NCBI RefSeq assembly: GCF_902810445.1 | Contig: NZ_LR778175.1 | Location: 814,501 to 878,500 of the forward strand | From: Candidatus Nitrosacidococcus tergens | GTDB taxonomy: Bacteria > Pseudomonadota > Gammaproteobacteria > Nitrosococcales > Nitrosococcaceae | Direction: 5' to 3' | DNA: 64,000 bases | Shown: positions 25,490 through 34,572 of the stretch, in pieces | Numbering within the stretch: the stretch's first letter is position 1 | Layout of the letters: each line of letters begins with the position of its first letter | Position numbers and translations under genes: made by a program | The notes under the pieces: model-generated | Told to the model about the DNA's origin: nothing | Databases searched by the model: none | The model's input: only the letters and a program-made list of their open reading frames with translations

Positions 25490-26572
25490 ATGATAACCCA
25501 AGCCCAAATTGAAATTGCCCTAAAAAGTTATCAAGATCCCTATCTTAATCAAGATTTAATTTCCGCAGGAGCTGTTGAAGATATTCTAATTGAATCGCAA
25601 AAAATTACGGTAAAAATTAAACTTGGTTTTCCAGCAAAAGGATATACTCCTATTTTAGAGCAAGCAATCAGAGAAAAGCTGATTCCGCTATCCCTAGGTT
25701 ATAAAATTGACACCATGATTACTTGGGATATTGCAGCGCACCAAGTACAACAGGGTAAACCATTCCCTGATATAAAAAATATTATTGCAGTTGCTTCTGG
25801 TAAGGGAGGGGTAGGAAAATCTACCGTAGCTGCCAATCTTGCTCTTGCTCTTTCTGCTGAAGGAGCCAGTGTAGGGATGTTGGATGCGGATATTTACGGT
25901 CCAAGTCAACCAAGAATGCTAGGGATTCAACAACGCCCCCATGTGGTAGATGGTAAATCTATGAATCCGGTAGTTAGTTATGATATCCAAATCATGTCTA
26001 TTGGATTTCTAATCAATGAAGAAGATCCCATGATTTGGCGTGGACCTATGGTGACTTCCGCATTACAGCAGATGCTACAAGATACCAATTGGCGAGGCAT
26101 TGACTATCTTATTGTTGATCTCCCACCAGGTACTGGGGATATTCAGCTTACCCTGGCCCAAAAAGTACCTGTCAGCGGGGCAGTGATTGTTACTACTCCG
26201 CAAGATATTGCATTATTAGATGCACGCAAAGGACTTAAAATGTTTGAAAAGGTCAATATCCCTGTTTTAGGTATTATAGAAAATATGAGTCTTCATATTT
26301 GTAGTCAATGTGATCATGAAGAGGCTATTTTTAGTGAGGGTGGTGGAGCACAGATGGCGGCTCAATATAATGTACCTTTATTAGGAGAGCTCCCTTTAGA
26401 TAAGCGAATTAGAGAAGATGCTGATAACGGCTACCCCAGCGTAGTCACTGATCCAGAAGGAAGAATTGCACAAACATTTAAGGAAGTGGCATGGCGGATA
26501 ACGGCTCAGCTTTCTCTAAGAAATAAAGATTCTCGGACTCAAGCACCGCAAATATCTATTGAAGATAATTAA
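25490..26572 (+). CDS. apbC: ApbC/Mrp iron-sulfur cluster carrier ATPase
   Basis: 360 residues. An N-terminal MIP18-like (DUF59) domain spans residues 1-85, then a deviant Walker A, ASGKGGVGKST, lies at 102-112. DADIYGPSQPRML follows, and a C-terminal CSQCDHEE pair near residue 267 is the CxxC that holds the transferred 4Fe-4S cluster in this family. It delivers Fe-S clusters to apo-proteins, fitting the neighbouring Fe-S-rich Rnf complex. Divergent apbC and metG is a common gammaproteobacterial layout, here with a channel gene inserted. Confidence 0.95.
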   Translation: MITQAQIEIALKSYQDPYLNQDLISAGAVEDILIESQKITVKIKLGFPAKGYTPILEQAIREKLIPLSLGYKIDTMITWDIAAHQVQQGKPFPDIKNIIAVASGKGGVGKSTVAANLALALSAEGASVGMLDADIYGPSQPRMLGIQQRPHVVDGKSMNPVVSYDIQIMSIGFLINEEDPMIWRGPMVTSALQQMLQDTNWRGIDYLIVDLPPGTGDIQLTLAQKVPVSGAVIVTTPQDIALLDARKGLKMFEKVNIPVLGIIENMSLHICSQCDHEEAIFSEGGGAQMAAQYNVPLLGELPLDKRIREDADNGYPSVVTDPEGRIAQTFKEVAWRITAQLSLRNKDSRTQAPQISIEDN

Positions 26573-26634
26573 TAAGTATTTTCATATTCTTGTAAATCAC
26601 TTATGCTAAGCTAATTTAGCTTGGTATAGAAAAA

Positions 26635-27438
26635 ATGATTGATTTACATTGCCATATCTTACCTGAAATTGATGACGGTGCATCTGACTTAGAGACTGCC
26701 TTAGCTATGGCTCGGGTAGCAACTGGAGATGGTATTACCATCACTGCGTGTACCCCCCATATTTACCCTGGCCTTTACGATAACACGGTAGAGGGAATTA
26801 AAGAGGCGATAGAAAAACTACAGCAACAGCTAATAGTTGCTGGCATTGAACTGAAATTAGTGCTTGGAGCAGACATACAAATTACGCCTGATTTAAGGCA
26901 AAAATTGCAAGATAAGAAAGTACCTACTTTGAATGAGTCTCGTTATTTTCTTTTTGAACCACCTCATCATGTACACCCCCCTGGGTTTGCTGATCTAGCG
27001 TTTAACGTAGCTACTCATGGCTATGTGCCAGTGATTACCCATCCAGAACGCCTCACTTGGATAGGGGATCATTATTCAGTATTTAAGGATTTAGCACTTA
27101 AGGGATCTTGGATTCAAATCACTGCAGGGAGCTTGACAGGGAGATTTGGTCGTAGTGCTCAGTACTGGGGAGAGAAAATGTTAGATGATGGATTAGTTCA
27201 TATTTTGGCTACCGATTCCCATGGGGTAAAAAAACGCCCCCCATTATTAGGAGAAGGGATGCTCGCTGCTGAAAAATGGGTGGGTGATCAAGAAGCAAGA
27301 TATTTAGTAGAGGATCGTCCCCAAGCTATTCTCAATAATCAATCTCCCGATTCGATTCCTAAAATTCCAGCCTTGTTAGGAAGAAGTTCTACAAAAATAA
27401 AAAAGAAAGGCTTATTTTCATGGCTAAGCTCTGGATAA
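26635..27438 (+). CDS. PHP-type protein-tyrosine phosphatase (CpsB/YwqE-like)
   Basis: 267 residues. PHP metal-binding motifs are visible: DLHCHILPEIDDG at 3-15, TPHIYPG near 40, the acidic GADIQITPDL near 80, THPER near 138 and ATDSHG near 191. This family, first known in Gram-positive capsule loci, dephosphorylates the tyrosine tail of BY-kinases. It is directly upstream of a Wzc-like kinase and is the probable antagonist. A classic low-molecular-weight Wzb is absent, so this locus uses the PHP version. Confidence 0.9.
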   Translation: MIDLHCHILPEIDDGASDLETALAMARVATGDGITITACTPHIYPGLYDNTVEGIKEAIEKLQQQLIVAGIELKLVLGADIQITPDLRQKLQDKKVPTLNESRYFLFEPPHHVHPPGFADLAFNVATHGYVPVITHPERLTWIGDHYSVFKDLALKGSWIQITAGSLTGRFGRSAQYWGEKMLDDGLVHILATDSHGVKKRPPLLGEGMLAAEKWVGDQEARYLVEDRPQAILNNQSPDSIPKIPALLGRSSTKIKKKGLFSWLSSG

Positions 27439-27564
27439 TATTTTTCCAATACTTTATTCATCCCTAGCGTTTTTTAAATTTTAACTTATCTATACTTAAC
27501 TTAATGTGATAGATCAGTTAGAGTTAAGCAGCAATTTTTTATGGTTATTCTAAAAATAATTTAA

Positions 27565-29865
27565 ATGAATCACGAGGAACATTCCCAGCCTATTTCTAAT
27601 TCAGGAAGTTTCATCACTGAGCGAGATCTTTCTTCTTTTGCACTTTCCCATGAAAGAATACACCCACAAGGAGACGAAGATGAAATCCATCTCTCCGAAC
27701 TTTGGCATATTTTAGTCCGCCGTAAATGGACCATATTTGTTTTCTTCCTAGTGGTTACTATTATTGGTATGACGGCAAGTTTTCTCATGACCCCCATTTA
27801 TCGATCAGGAGTTACCTTGCTTATTGATCCAGAGGGACAGAATATTACTGATTATCATGATGTACTGCCCACCGAATCGGCCGCTTCTCGTGATGACTTC
27901 TATCAAACCCAATATGGACTTTTAAAAAGCTATAGTTTGACAAAACGAGTATTTCAAGAACTTGAACTTGCTGATCACCCACTATTTGCTAAAAAAGAAC
28001 CTTCTTTCATTGGGAAATTAAAAGGATTTATAAAAAACCTAGGAAAAGCAGAAGATGCAGATGAGGAAGAAGATGAAGATTTAGCCATCGAAAAATTAAT
28101 CACAGAGTTTCAAGAAGGATTCACTATTGCTCCAGTGAAAAATTCTAGGTTAGTGGGAGTTTACTATGATAGTCCTGATCCAAAACTCTCGACTCAAGTG
28201 GTGAGTGCTCTTTCTCAAGCTTTTATTAATACTAATTTAGAGCGACGTTATGAGGCTAGTGCTTATGCTCGAGATTTTTTAAAAGATCGGTTACTACAAA
28301 TTAAAGCTCGATTAGAAGAAGCGGAAGAAAAGTTAGTTGAATACGGTAATAGTCACGAAATTATTGATGTGGGAGAAAACCAATCCCAAGCAGCTAATGA
28401 GCTGCAGAAGATTACCCTATCTCTTGCGCTTGCTCGAGAATCACGAGCAAGAACGGAAGCTACTTACCAGCAGATGCTAAAAACCAGTGATAAGGGTTTG
28501 TCTCGTATTTTACAAGATCCAATGATTAGAGATTTACAGGAAAGCCTGGCAAAAATTGAAAATGAATATGCGGAAAATCTTAATATCTATAAGCCAGATT
28601 ATCCTAAAATGGTGCAGTTACGAAAACAGGCTGATAAATTAAAGGAACAAATTCAAGAGAGTGTCCAGGATATAAAATCAGCAATTACTGCCGATCGGGA
28701 AGAAGCCATTGTACTAGAGCAAACCTTAGAAGAGAAATCCCAAGAAATCAAAGCAGAAATTAAAGATTTAGCCCGGAGAAATATTCAATACCAAGTGCTG
28801 AAACGGGAAGCGGATACCAGCCGCCAACTTTATGAAGGACTCCTTCAGCGATACAAAGAGGTAGGCGTTTCTGGTGGAATCGGATCAAATAATATCTCTG
28901 TGGTAGATCCTCCTAAAATCCCTATTGATCCTTATAAACCTAAAATCACTTTAAATACCTTACTTGCTATGTTCCTTGGTCTTTTTGGTGGTCTTGGTTT
29001 AGCGTTTTTATTTGAACATTTAGATGACACATTAAAACGCTCAGAAGACATAGAAAAAACACTTGGATTACATACTCTAGGTATTATTCCTTTAATTAGC
29101 ACTAAAGAGCTTCCTGATGAACAATCTCCTGCACTGATTAATGTATTGGATAAACGATCGGCTTTAGCAGAAGCTTATCGATCTTTACGTACTGCATTGC
29201 AATTTGCAACCTCTACCGGGGCACCTAAGAAATTACAAATTACCAGTACTAGTCAAGGAGAAGGAAAAAGCACTTCAGCGGTAAGCCTTGCTATTCAATT
29301 TGCTCAAGCAGGACAAAAAACACTGATCATTGATGGGGATTTACGTAATCCTTCACTACATCGTATTTTTGAAATGGATAATAGTGTGGGACTTACTAAT
29401 TATTTAGCTGGAAATGCTAGTCCAGCAGAGATTAGTCAAGGAACTATTGTACCTAATCTTTTTATGATTAGCTCAGGTCCTCTGCCTCCTGATCCTGCAG
29501 AATTATTAGGAAGTGCTAAAATGATATCCTTACTCTCTATTGCTCAAGAAAAATTTGATCATATTATTATAGACAGTCCTCCAGTATTAGGGTTAGCGGA
29601 TGCATTAATCATAGGTAATTTAGTAGAAGCTACTTTATTTGTTGTTGCTGCAGGGCAAACACGAAAAGCCTTTGCTCAAGGAGCATTGAAACGACTAAAG
29701 GCTGGAAAAAGTAAAGTCATTGGAGGTATTTTGGATAAATTTGATAGTAAATATCATGGTTATGGTTATAGCTATGATTACAGTGGTTATCATTACTCCT
29801 ATGGAACAGATGAGGCCTATGATTATTTATCTTCCGATCACCATAAACCCGAAGAAATTAAATAA
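27565..29865 (+). CDS. Wzc-like polysaccharide co-polymerase and tyrosine autokinase
   Basis: 766 residues. Order: N-terminal Wzz domain after the first membrane helix (about residues 55-75), a coiled-coil periplasmic region of some 350 residues, and a second helix near 470 preceded by a PKIPIDPYKP segment. The cytosolic BY-kinase follows with Walker A SQGEGKST near 570, Walker A' LIIDGDLRNPS near 590 and Walker B HIIIDSPPVLG near 668. The tail is a tyrosine cluster (YHGYGYSYDYSGYHYSYG) that would be the autophosphorylation site. It sets polymer length and couples synthesis to export. It opens the long plus-strand exopolysaccharide locus. Confidence 0.93.
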   Translation: MNHEEHSQPISNSGSFITERDLSSFALSHERIHPQGDEDEIHLSELWHILVRRKWTIFVFFLVVTIIGMTASFLMTPIYRSGVTLLIDPEGQNITDYHDVLPTESAASRDDFYQTQYGLLKSYSLTKRVFQELELADHPLFAKKEPSFIGKLKGFIKNLGKAEDADEEEDEDLAIEKLITEFQEGFTIAPVKNSRLVGVYYDSPDPKLSTQVVSALSQAFINTNLERRYEASAYARDFLKDRLLQIKARLEEAEEKLVEYGNSHEIIDVGENQSQAANELQKITLSLALARESRARTEATYQQMLKTSDKGLSRILQDPMIRDLQESLAKIENEYAENLNIYKPDYPKMVQLRKQADKLKEQIQESVQDIKSAITADREEAIVLEQTLEEKSQEIKAEIKDLARRNIQYQVLKREADTSRQLYEGLLQRYKEVGVSGGIGSNNISVVDPPKIPIDPYKPKITLNTLLAMFLGLFGGLGLAFLFEHLDDTLKRSEDIEKTLGLHTLGIIPLISTKELPDEQSPALINVLDKRSALAEAYRSLRTALQFATSTGAPKKLQITSTSQGEGKSTSAVSLAIQFAQAGQKTLIIDGDLRNPSLHRIFEMDNSVGLTNYLAGNASPAEISQGTIVPNLFMISSGPLPPDPAELLGSAKMISLLSIAQEKFDHIIIDSPPVLGLADALIIGNLVEATLFVVAAGQTRKAFAQGALKRLKAGKSKVIGGILDKFDSKYHGYGYSYDYSGYHYSYGTDEAYDYLSSDHHKPEEIK

Positions 29866-29885
29866 TTAATTCAATCTTATTTTAA

Positions 29886-30686
29886 ATGCCTAAAAAACGG
29901 CACACTATTGCTGATTTATTGTCTGCAGTTTATCAAAACCCACTTCAATATCAGGATCAACTAAAAAAAGCTCCTTTACCCGATCCTTTCATTGATGTGC
30001 TGCGTTTGGGGGCAAATAAGAAAATTCAACTGGATTCTCGTAAAACTGCTGGTTCAGAAGCACTCCAAAAAGCAGCACTTTTTTACATTGAGCAGGCTTG
30101 TTTAAACCAAGAGCAGAATCTTTATCGAATTTTAGGATTTAATGGACCTGCTTCTGCCTCCGATCTGCAAAAGCATTACCATCTACTTATGCTAGTGTAT
30201 CATCCAGATAGGGCAAAAGAGCGTACAATCTGGGGAGAAAAATATGCGACTCGAATCAATCATGCTTATCATCAATTAAAAAATGACCCAAAAAATGATC
30301 AGCAATCCCATAATAAATCAGAAAAAAAAGAAAGCTACCCTTATAAACCTATCATAAATAAAGAAAAAGAAAGTCGAGTATTACTCTATCTTATTCAGAG
30401 ATTTCCAATAGGCATCCGCTATTTACCTCACATTATTCTGTGGGGTAGTATTGGATTGACCCTTGCTCTTATTGGTCTTGCTTGGTATGAAAAAAGAGGA
30501 AGAGAAAGTAACTCGATATCTTTCCAGCAGGAAAATAAAGTACTGCTAAAAAAAGATCTATTTCGAGAAAAATTAATTGAACTTGAAGAAAAAGAAAGAA
30601 AAAACCTAATGGAGTTAGAATTACCTTTAATTAAATCAATTAACCAAGAAGATATTTCAGAAAAAAATGAAAAAATAAAAGAATAG
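29886..30686 (+). CDS. membrane-anchored J-domain protein
   Basis: 266 residues. A J domain lies at about residues 78-135, with LYRILGFNGPASASDLQKHY and the essential HPD in LVYHPDRAKE. It is preceded by an uncharacterised 75-residue N-terminal region and followed by a charged linker and one membrane segment (LPHIILWGSIGLTLALIGLAWY). A short Glu/Lys-rich tail ends it. J proteins recruit and activate DnaK. The placement between Wzc and a TPR protein suggests a chaperone task specific to the exopolysaccharide machine; that is inference. Confidence 0.8.
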   Translation: MPKKRHTIADLLSAVYQNPLQYQDQLKKAPLPDPFIDVLRLGANKKIQLDSRKTAGSEALQKAALFYIEQACLNQEQNLYRILGFNGPASASDLQKHYHLLMLVYHPDRAKERTIWGEKYATRINHAYHQLKNDPKNDQQSHNKSEKKESYPYKPIINKEKESRVLLYLIQRFPIGIRYLPHIILWGSIGLTLALIGLAWYEKRGRESNSISFQQENKVLLKKDLFREKLIELEEKERKNLMELELPLIKSINQEDISEKNEKIKE

Positions 30687-30737
30687 AGATAAAATGTAAA
30701 GTAAAAATTTATAGAATACCTTTATTTCTAACTAGGT

Positions 30738-32003
30738 ATGATTACAGCTAGATTTAGTTTTCAGCTTCTATATTGGGCTAGGTTATCAATAATAATAAGT
30801 ATAGGATCTATGCTTGCTTGGCACATTCTAGCGGTAAATCTAGGAGAATATTATGCAGATAAAGATCCAGAAAAAGCACTAGCTTGGAGCAGTAAAAATC
30901 CGCTTGCTCTCAGGAATCAAGCTGATCAGTTACTAGAAAGTAATCCAAATAAAGCAGCACAATTACTAGAAAAATCAATTTGGCAAAATCCTGTAGATTC
31001 TAGATCTTATCTTATGCTTGGGTTACTTCGAGAAAAAGCTGGGGATTCCTATTCTGCCCGAAAACTTATTAACACTGCCCTAAATTTAAGTCCAAGGCAA
31101 TGGCCTCTACGATTAGAAGCGGCTAGTTTTTGGATAAGACAACAACAACCAGAACTAGCAGTAAAAAGCTGGAATGTAGCCTTGCAAATGAACCGGAGGC
31201 TTTCTAAAGAAATTTTCCCTTATTTACTCAATATTGCTCAAAATCCTAACACTATAGAGGTATTTGAACCTATTGTACGCTATACCCCAGATTGGTGGCC
31301 TAACTTCTTTATTTACGCTACAGAAAATACAATTCGCCCTGAGATTTTAAATAGCCTTTATAACATGAAGCGTGAATCAGGGTCACCTCTGAAGGAAGAA
31401 CGTAATGCTTTTGTAACTCGATTACAGGAAGAAGGATATTGGACAGCAGCTTATGAAATTTGGCTAAATGACCTAAATAAAAACGAAAAAAAAGCAATAA
31501 ACACTCCTTTTAATGGGGGATTTGAAATTCCTTTGGAAAGCACAGGAGGAGGATTTGACTGGAGCTTTCTTCAACCTAAAGGAGTAAAAATTAGCACAGC
31601 TGCTACTTATGGTGCAGATGGTGGATCTGCATTGCGTATTACGTTTTCAGGAAAAAGAGTTCAATTTCGCCATTTCACCCAGCCTATGTTATTAACTGCT
31701 GGGCGCTATGAAATGCAAGGAAAGGTGAGATTAGATAATTTAGAAACCACTAAAGGAATGCAGTGGAAAATGTACTGTATTGCCCCTGAATGGAATCAAA
31801 TTGGAGAAAGTCAGCGGTTTATAGGTGCTAATTCATGGCAATTATTTAATTTCTCTTTTTATGTGCCTGATGATAAAACCTGTGAGGTTCAACTACTTCG
31901 TTTAGAATTATTGGGTCATGCACCTGCCGATTTTAAGATTAAGGGAACAATTTGGTTTGACTCCTTAATAATTAGGCAGGTTGCAGAAGAAAATATTAAT
32001 TAA
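30738..32003 (+). CDS. TPR-containing membrane protein with C-terminal beta-sandwich domain
   Basis: 421 residues. One membrane helix near residue 12-32 is followed by helical repeats resembling TPRs (residues 50-130, for example PEKALAWSSKNPLALRNQAD and SYLMLGLLREKAGDSYSARK). From about residue 255 comes a beta-rich domain with an NGGFEIPLESTGGGFDWSF opening and FDSLIIRQV end, like carbohydrate-binding jelly-roll modules. It is probably in the periplasm and could organise or bind the polymer. The TPR-before-polymerase order is common in exosortase-linked exopolysaccharide loci. Confidence 0.7.
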   Translation: MITARFSFQLLYWARLSIIISIGSMLAWHILAVNLGEYYADKDPEKALAWSSKNPLALRNQADQLLESNPNKAAQLLEKSIWQNPVDSRSYLMLGLLREKAGDSYSARKLINTALNLSPRQWPLRLEAASFWIRQQQPELAVKSWNVALQMNRRLSKEIFPYLLNIAQNPNTIEVFEPIVRYTPDWWPNFFIYATENTIRPEILNSLYNMKRESGSPLKEERNAFVTRLQEEGYWTAAYEIWLNDLNKNEKKAINTPFNGGFEIPLESTGGGFDWSFLQPKGVKISTAATYGADGGSALRITFSGKRVQFRHFTQPMLLTAGRYEMQGKVRLDNLETTKGMQWKMYCIAPEWNQIGESQRFIGANSWQLFNFSFYVPDDKTCEVQLLRLELLGHAPADFKIKGTIWFDSLIIRQVAEENIN

Positions 32004-32046
32004 TATTAATAAATTATGATTATCAGTGTAAAATACATACTGGTTT

Positions 32047-32064
32047 TGCCACTAAAAAGTGGCA
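32047..32064 (+). repeat. small hairpin upstream of the Asn/Ser-rich secreted protein gene
   Basis: TGCCACT (32047-32053) and AGTGGCA (32058-32064) form a perfect 7-bp stem with a tetraloop, 64 bp before the next gene. No T-run follows; it may be a regulatory leader structure. Confidence 0.4.
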
Positions 32065-32127
32065 CAATGGGCTTGTAAGGACTTATAAGTCATCTTCAAA
32101 TTTTAATCTTGCCATTAAGGGTGTTTT

Positions 32128-32610
32128 ATGAATATAAAAAACCAAACTATCTTAATCCTAGCATTAGGTATTGGTATCCATTTTTCTGCCCATGCTCGTT
32201 CAAATATGGGTTTTTTCCAATCTAGCGGTCAAGGAAGTACGTTTACGCCTGGATCTTTTTCTTCTCTATCCGCCCAGAACTTTTCTGGAGCTGCAGGAAT
32301 GAGAAATGCTTCAGTCTTGCAAAGTTTTTCAGGTGGCACAACAAGTGTGAGCAGCATGTTTACAGGTAATCCCTCTTTTGTAAATCAAGGTAGTGGATCT
32401 AACTTTCAATTCGCTGGTTCGGGTAACTCCTTTAATTCTAGTTTCAATACTACTATCATTAACAACTATATAAATATATATTATAATCAAACGTTTAACT
32501 TTAATAACGTATCTTTTAATAATAGCCCTATCATAAATGGGCGGGGTAATAATGTTGTTTACCATGGACATCACCCATTTACCCCTAGCAGCCCTGATGG
32601 AAGCGCCTAA
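32128..32610 (+). CDS. small secreted Asn/Ser/Phe-rich protein of unknown function
   Basis: 160 residues with a clean signal peptide ending in HARS about residue 24. The mature part is low-complexity: Ser/Gly/Phe-rich first (SSGQGSTFTPGSFSSLSA), then strongly Asn/Tyr/Phe-rich (NTTIINNYINIYYNQTFNF). It has no cysteine and no known domain. The composition is like amyloid-prone or matrix-associated proteins. It sits between the TPR gene and the polymerase in the exopolysaccharide locus, so a matrix role is plausible but unproven. Confidence 0.65.
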   Translation: MNIKNQTILILALGIGIHFSAHARSNMGFFQSSGQGSTFTPGSFSSLSAQNFSGAAGMRNASVLQSFSGGTTSVSSMFTGNPSFVNQGSGSNFQFAGSGNSFNSSFNTTIINNYINIYYNQTFNFNNVSFNNSPIINGRGNNVVYHGHHPFTPSSPDGSA

Positions 32611-32626
32611 GAAGGTATAATAGTTG

Positions 32627-32815
32627 ATGAATGCTAGGACTATTTATCCCAGATCAGAGGGGGATAATATTTTGTGGTTCCTTTTAGGAACAGTTATTTT
32701 GTTTGCTCCTTTGTTTCGTGCGGGAATCCAGCCATTACCTCTCATGACTCTTGAATTGATGGCTCTGGCGTTACTTACCCTGGCTTGTTTAGGGCAAAAA
32801 AAAAACAAAAGATAA
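32627..32815 (+). CDS. 5' part of an O-antigen ligase/polymerase-like gene (frame ends after an A10 tract)
   Basis: 62 residues from ATG 32627 holding two hydrophobic segments (ILWFLLGTVILFAPLFRAG and LMTLELMALALLTLACL). It ends at a stop just after the A10 tract at 32796-32805. The following frame begins inside this tract and lacks its own normal start or first helices. The two pieces together look like the usual N-terminus of the O-antigen ligase (Wzy_C) family. One extra A, or a -1 slip on the A run, joins them. Confidence 0.7.
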   Translation: MNARTIYPRSEGDNILWFLLGTVILFAPLFRAGIQPLPLMTLELMALALLTLACLGQKKNKR

Positions 32816-34134
32816 CCTTTTCTGAAAGAGCTATCCTCATAGGGATAGCTCTTATTCCTTTAATTCAACTGATTCCACTACCCATAGAAATACTTTCAAA
32901 ACTTTTTCCGGGAAGAGCGTTCTATGCTGATAATATTACCCAAACTTTAAATCAAGATGATATTTCTAACCGCTGGCACTCTATAGCCCTTATTCCGAGT
33001 GCAACAGAACTTGCTTGGCTTGCACTACTTCCACCTATTGCAGTTTTCATTTCCACTCGATATATGACGAGCCAGCAACTGAAAAAACTAACCTATTTAT
33101 TCTTAGGGATTGCTTCTTTTGAAGCCATTCTTGGATTAATTCAGTATGGCGAAGGATCAGAGAACCTTTTCAGGCTAGGCAATGAGTATTACAGAGATAG
33201 TGCCGTTGGCACTTATGTAAACCGTAATCACTTGGCAGGCTTATTAGAAATGGTCCTGCCCATTGTCTTATCCATATTAATAGCTGTGATTAAAAAAAAT
33301 CCTAATATTACATCAAATAAAGATAGAGGAAGCTGGCATCAGCTTCTCTTACGCTGGAGTAATAACCAAGGTAATTATTTCTTACTTTTCTTCACAATCG
33401 CTATTATTATCCTATTAGGTACAATTTTCACCCGATCTCGCACTGGCATTATGTTGGTAATGCTTGGACTAATTTTAAGTTTTTTTGTTTTTATCCGAAA
33501 AATAGACTTAAAAAAACTTTATGGCACGGCTGGTTTTATTATCTTTTCTAGCCTAATTTTTGCCTTCGAGATTGGTCTTACACCTATTTTTAATCGTTTT
33601 GCAGCGATAGATGAAAATATGGAAAAAGGTCGTGGGCTAATTTATTCTGGCACCTTACAAGCCATTAATGAATTTTTCCCTCTTGGGAGTGGTGCTGGAA
33701 GCTTTGCTGAAGTATTTCAACGATTTCAGCCTATTGATTTTACAGCAGGTTATGTGCATCGAGCTCATAATGACTATTTAGAATGGATTTTAGTAGGGGG
33801 GCTACCTGCTGCCATTTTGATTGTAGCTAGTCTTTTTGTATATGGTCGGAGATGGATCAAAGTTTGGCGTTGGGAACAAGAATCAATTTTTTATTTTATC
33901 CAAATTGGAGCAGGGATTGGGACATTATTATTATTGTTCCACACTTTGGTAGATTTTAATCTTCATATTCCAGCGAATGCTATTTTCTTTGCGTTTTTAC
34001 TCGGGGTATTCTTCTATCCCTTAGAGCAGCAACAAATCCGTAGTAAAAAAAATAAGCCTACCGCTTCTTTGCCTTACTACCCACCTAAACCTAAGGAAAT
34101 TCCTAAAGAGAATTTAGCTAATCCGTTTGACTAG
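32785..34134 (+). CDS. O-antigen ligase/Wzy-like polymerase, main part (needs a frameshift for full length)
   Basis: 449 residues of open frame, multipass, with the Wzy_C signature region: VGTYVNRNHLAGLLEMVLP near residue 143, FTRSRTGIM near 213 and RAHNDYLEWILVGGLPA near 325. The only in-frame start is a TTG at 32785 inside the upstream reading frame, without ribosome-binding site. The first two helices lie in the preceding frame, so the native product is probably a fusion made across the A10 tract. The protein should polymerise repeat units or ligate the polymer at the periplasmic face. A second polymerase-type protein lies at 38141. Confidence 0.8.
   Translation: MFRAKKKQKITFSERAILIGIALIPLIQLIPLPIEILSKLFPGRAFYADNITQTLNQDDISNRWHSIALIPSATELAWLALLPPIAVFISTRYMTSQQLKKLTYLFLGIASFEAILGLIQYGEGSENLFRLGNEYYRDSAVGTYVNRNHLAGLLEMVLPIVLSILIAVIKKNPNITSNKDRGSWHQLLLRWSNNQGNYFLLFFTIAIIILLGTIFTRSRTGIMLVMLGLILSFFVFIRKIDLKKLYGTAGFIIFSSLIFAFEIGLTPIFNRFAAIDENMEKGRGLIYSGTLQAINEFFPLGSGAGSFAEVFQRFQPIDFTAGYVHRAHNDYLEWILVGGLPAAILIVASLFVYGRRWIKVWRWEQESIFYFIQIGAGIGTLLLLFHTLVDFNLHIPANAIFFAFLLGVFFYPLEQQQIRSKKNKPTASLPYYPPKPKEIPKENLANPFD
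32796..32805 (+). other. A10 slippery tract in the polymerase gene
   Basis: Ten consecutive A residues sit exactly where the reading frame of the first 62 residues must shift by -1 to enter the main frame. In the first frame it reads GGG CAA AAA AAA AAC; in the second GCA AAA AAA AAA CAA. Runs of nine or more A are known sites for RNA polymerase slippage and for -1 ribosomal slippage, and for phase variation by replication slippage. A sequencing error is the plain alternative. Confidence 0.7.
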
Positions 34135-34137
34135 ATA

Positions 34138-34572
34138 GTGAGCATTTCTATGCTTGATATACAGCATCTGCAAATAAAATTTTCTGATGGCATCAATTAT
34201 CTAAAACAAAACATTCCAGATCTATGGTCAGTATATGTATTTGGTTCCCAAGCAACAGGAGATGTTTGGAAAGAAAGCGATATTGATTTAGCCGTACTGG
34301 CATCCCAGCCCTTAGAGGAATTATATCGCTATAAGCTCCAAGAAGAGCTGATTGAAATATTCAAACAAGAAGTAGATTTAGTAGATCTAAAAACAGTCTC
34401 TACCGTATTTTGCATGGAAATTATCAACAAAGGACAGCGGTTATTTGTTGCAGATTCTGAATTGCTGGATGTGGAATTTTTTGAAGATCGAGTTTTTGTC
34501 GATTATGCACGACTTAACGAGGAGCGAGCAGGAATACTCACTGATATTTATCAACGAGGCAACATTTATTAA
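34138..34572 (+). CDS. mntA: MntA-type nucleotidyltransferase antitoxin
   Basis: 144 residues from a GTG at 34138; an ATG at 34150 is an alternative. The minimal nucleotidyltransferase motif GS-X10-DxD is seen as G36-S37 and D48/D50 in FGSQATGDVWKESDIDLAV. In studied pairs MntA transfers AMP to a tyrosine of HepT and so neutralises the toxin. The stop overlaps the hepT start (TTAATG). It begins 3 bp after the polymerase gene, so it is embedded in the exopolysaccharide transcript. Confidence 0.9.
   Translation: MSISMLDIQHLQIKFSDGINYLKQNIPDLWSVYVFGSQATGDVWKESDIDLAVLASQPLEELYRYKLQEELIEIFKQEVDLVDLKTVSTVFCMEIINKGQRLFVADSELLDVEFFEDRVFVDYARLNEERAGILTDIYQRGNIY

Noticed and set aside
32061..32077. 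TGGCAC sequence resembling a sigma-54 -24 element before the Asn-rich protein gene
   Set aside because: The base pair GC does not occur 10 bases after GG; the nearest TTG is two bases too far, so spacing is wrong.
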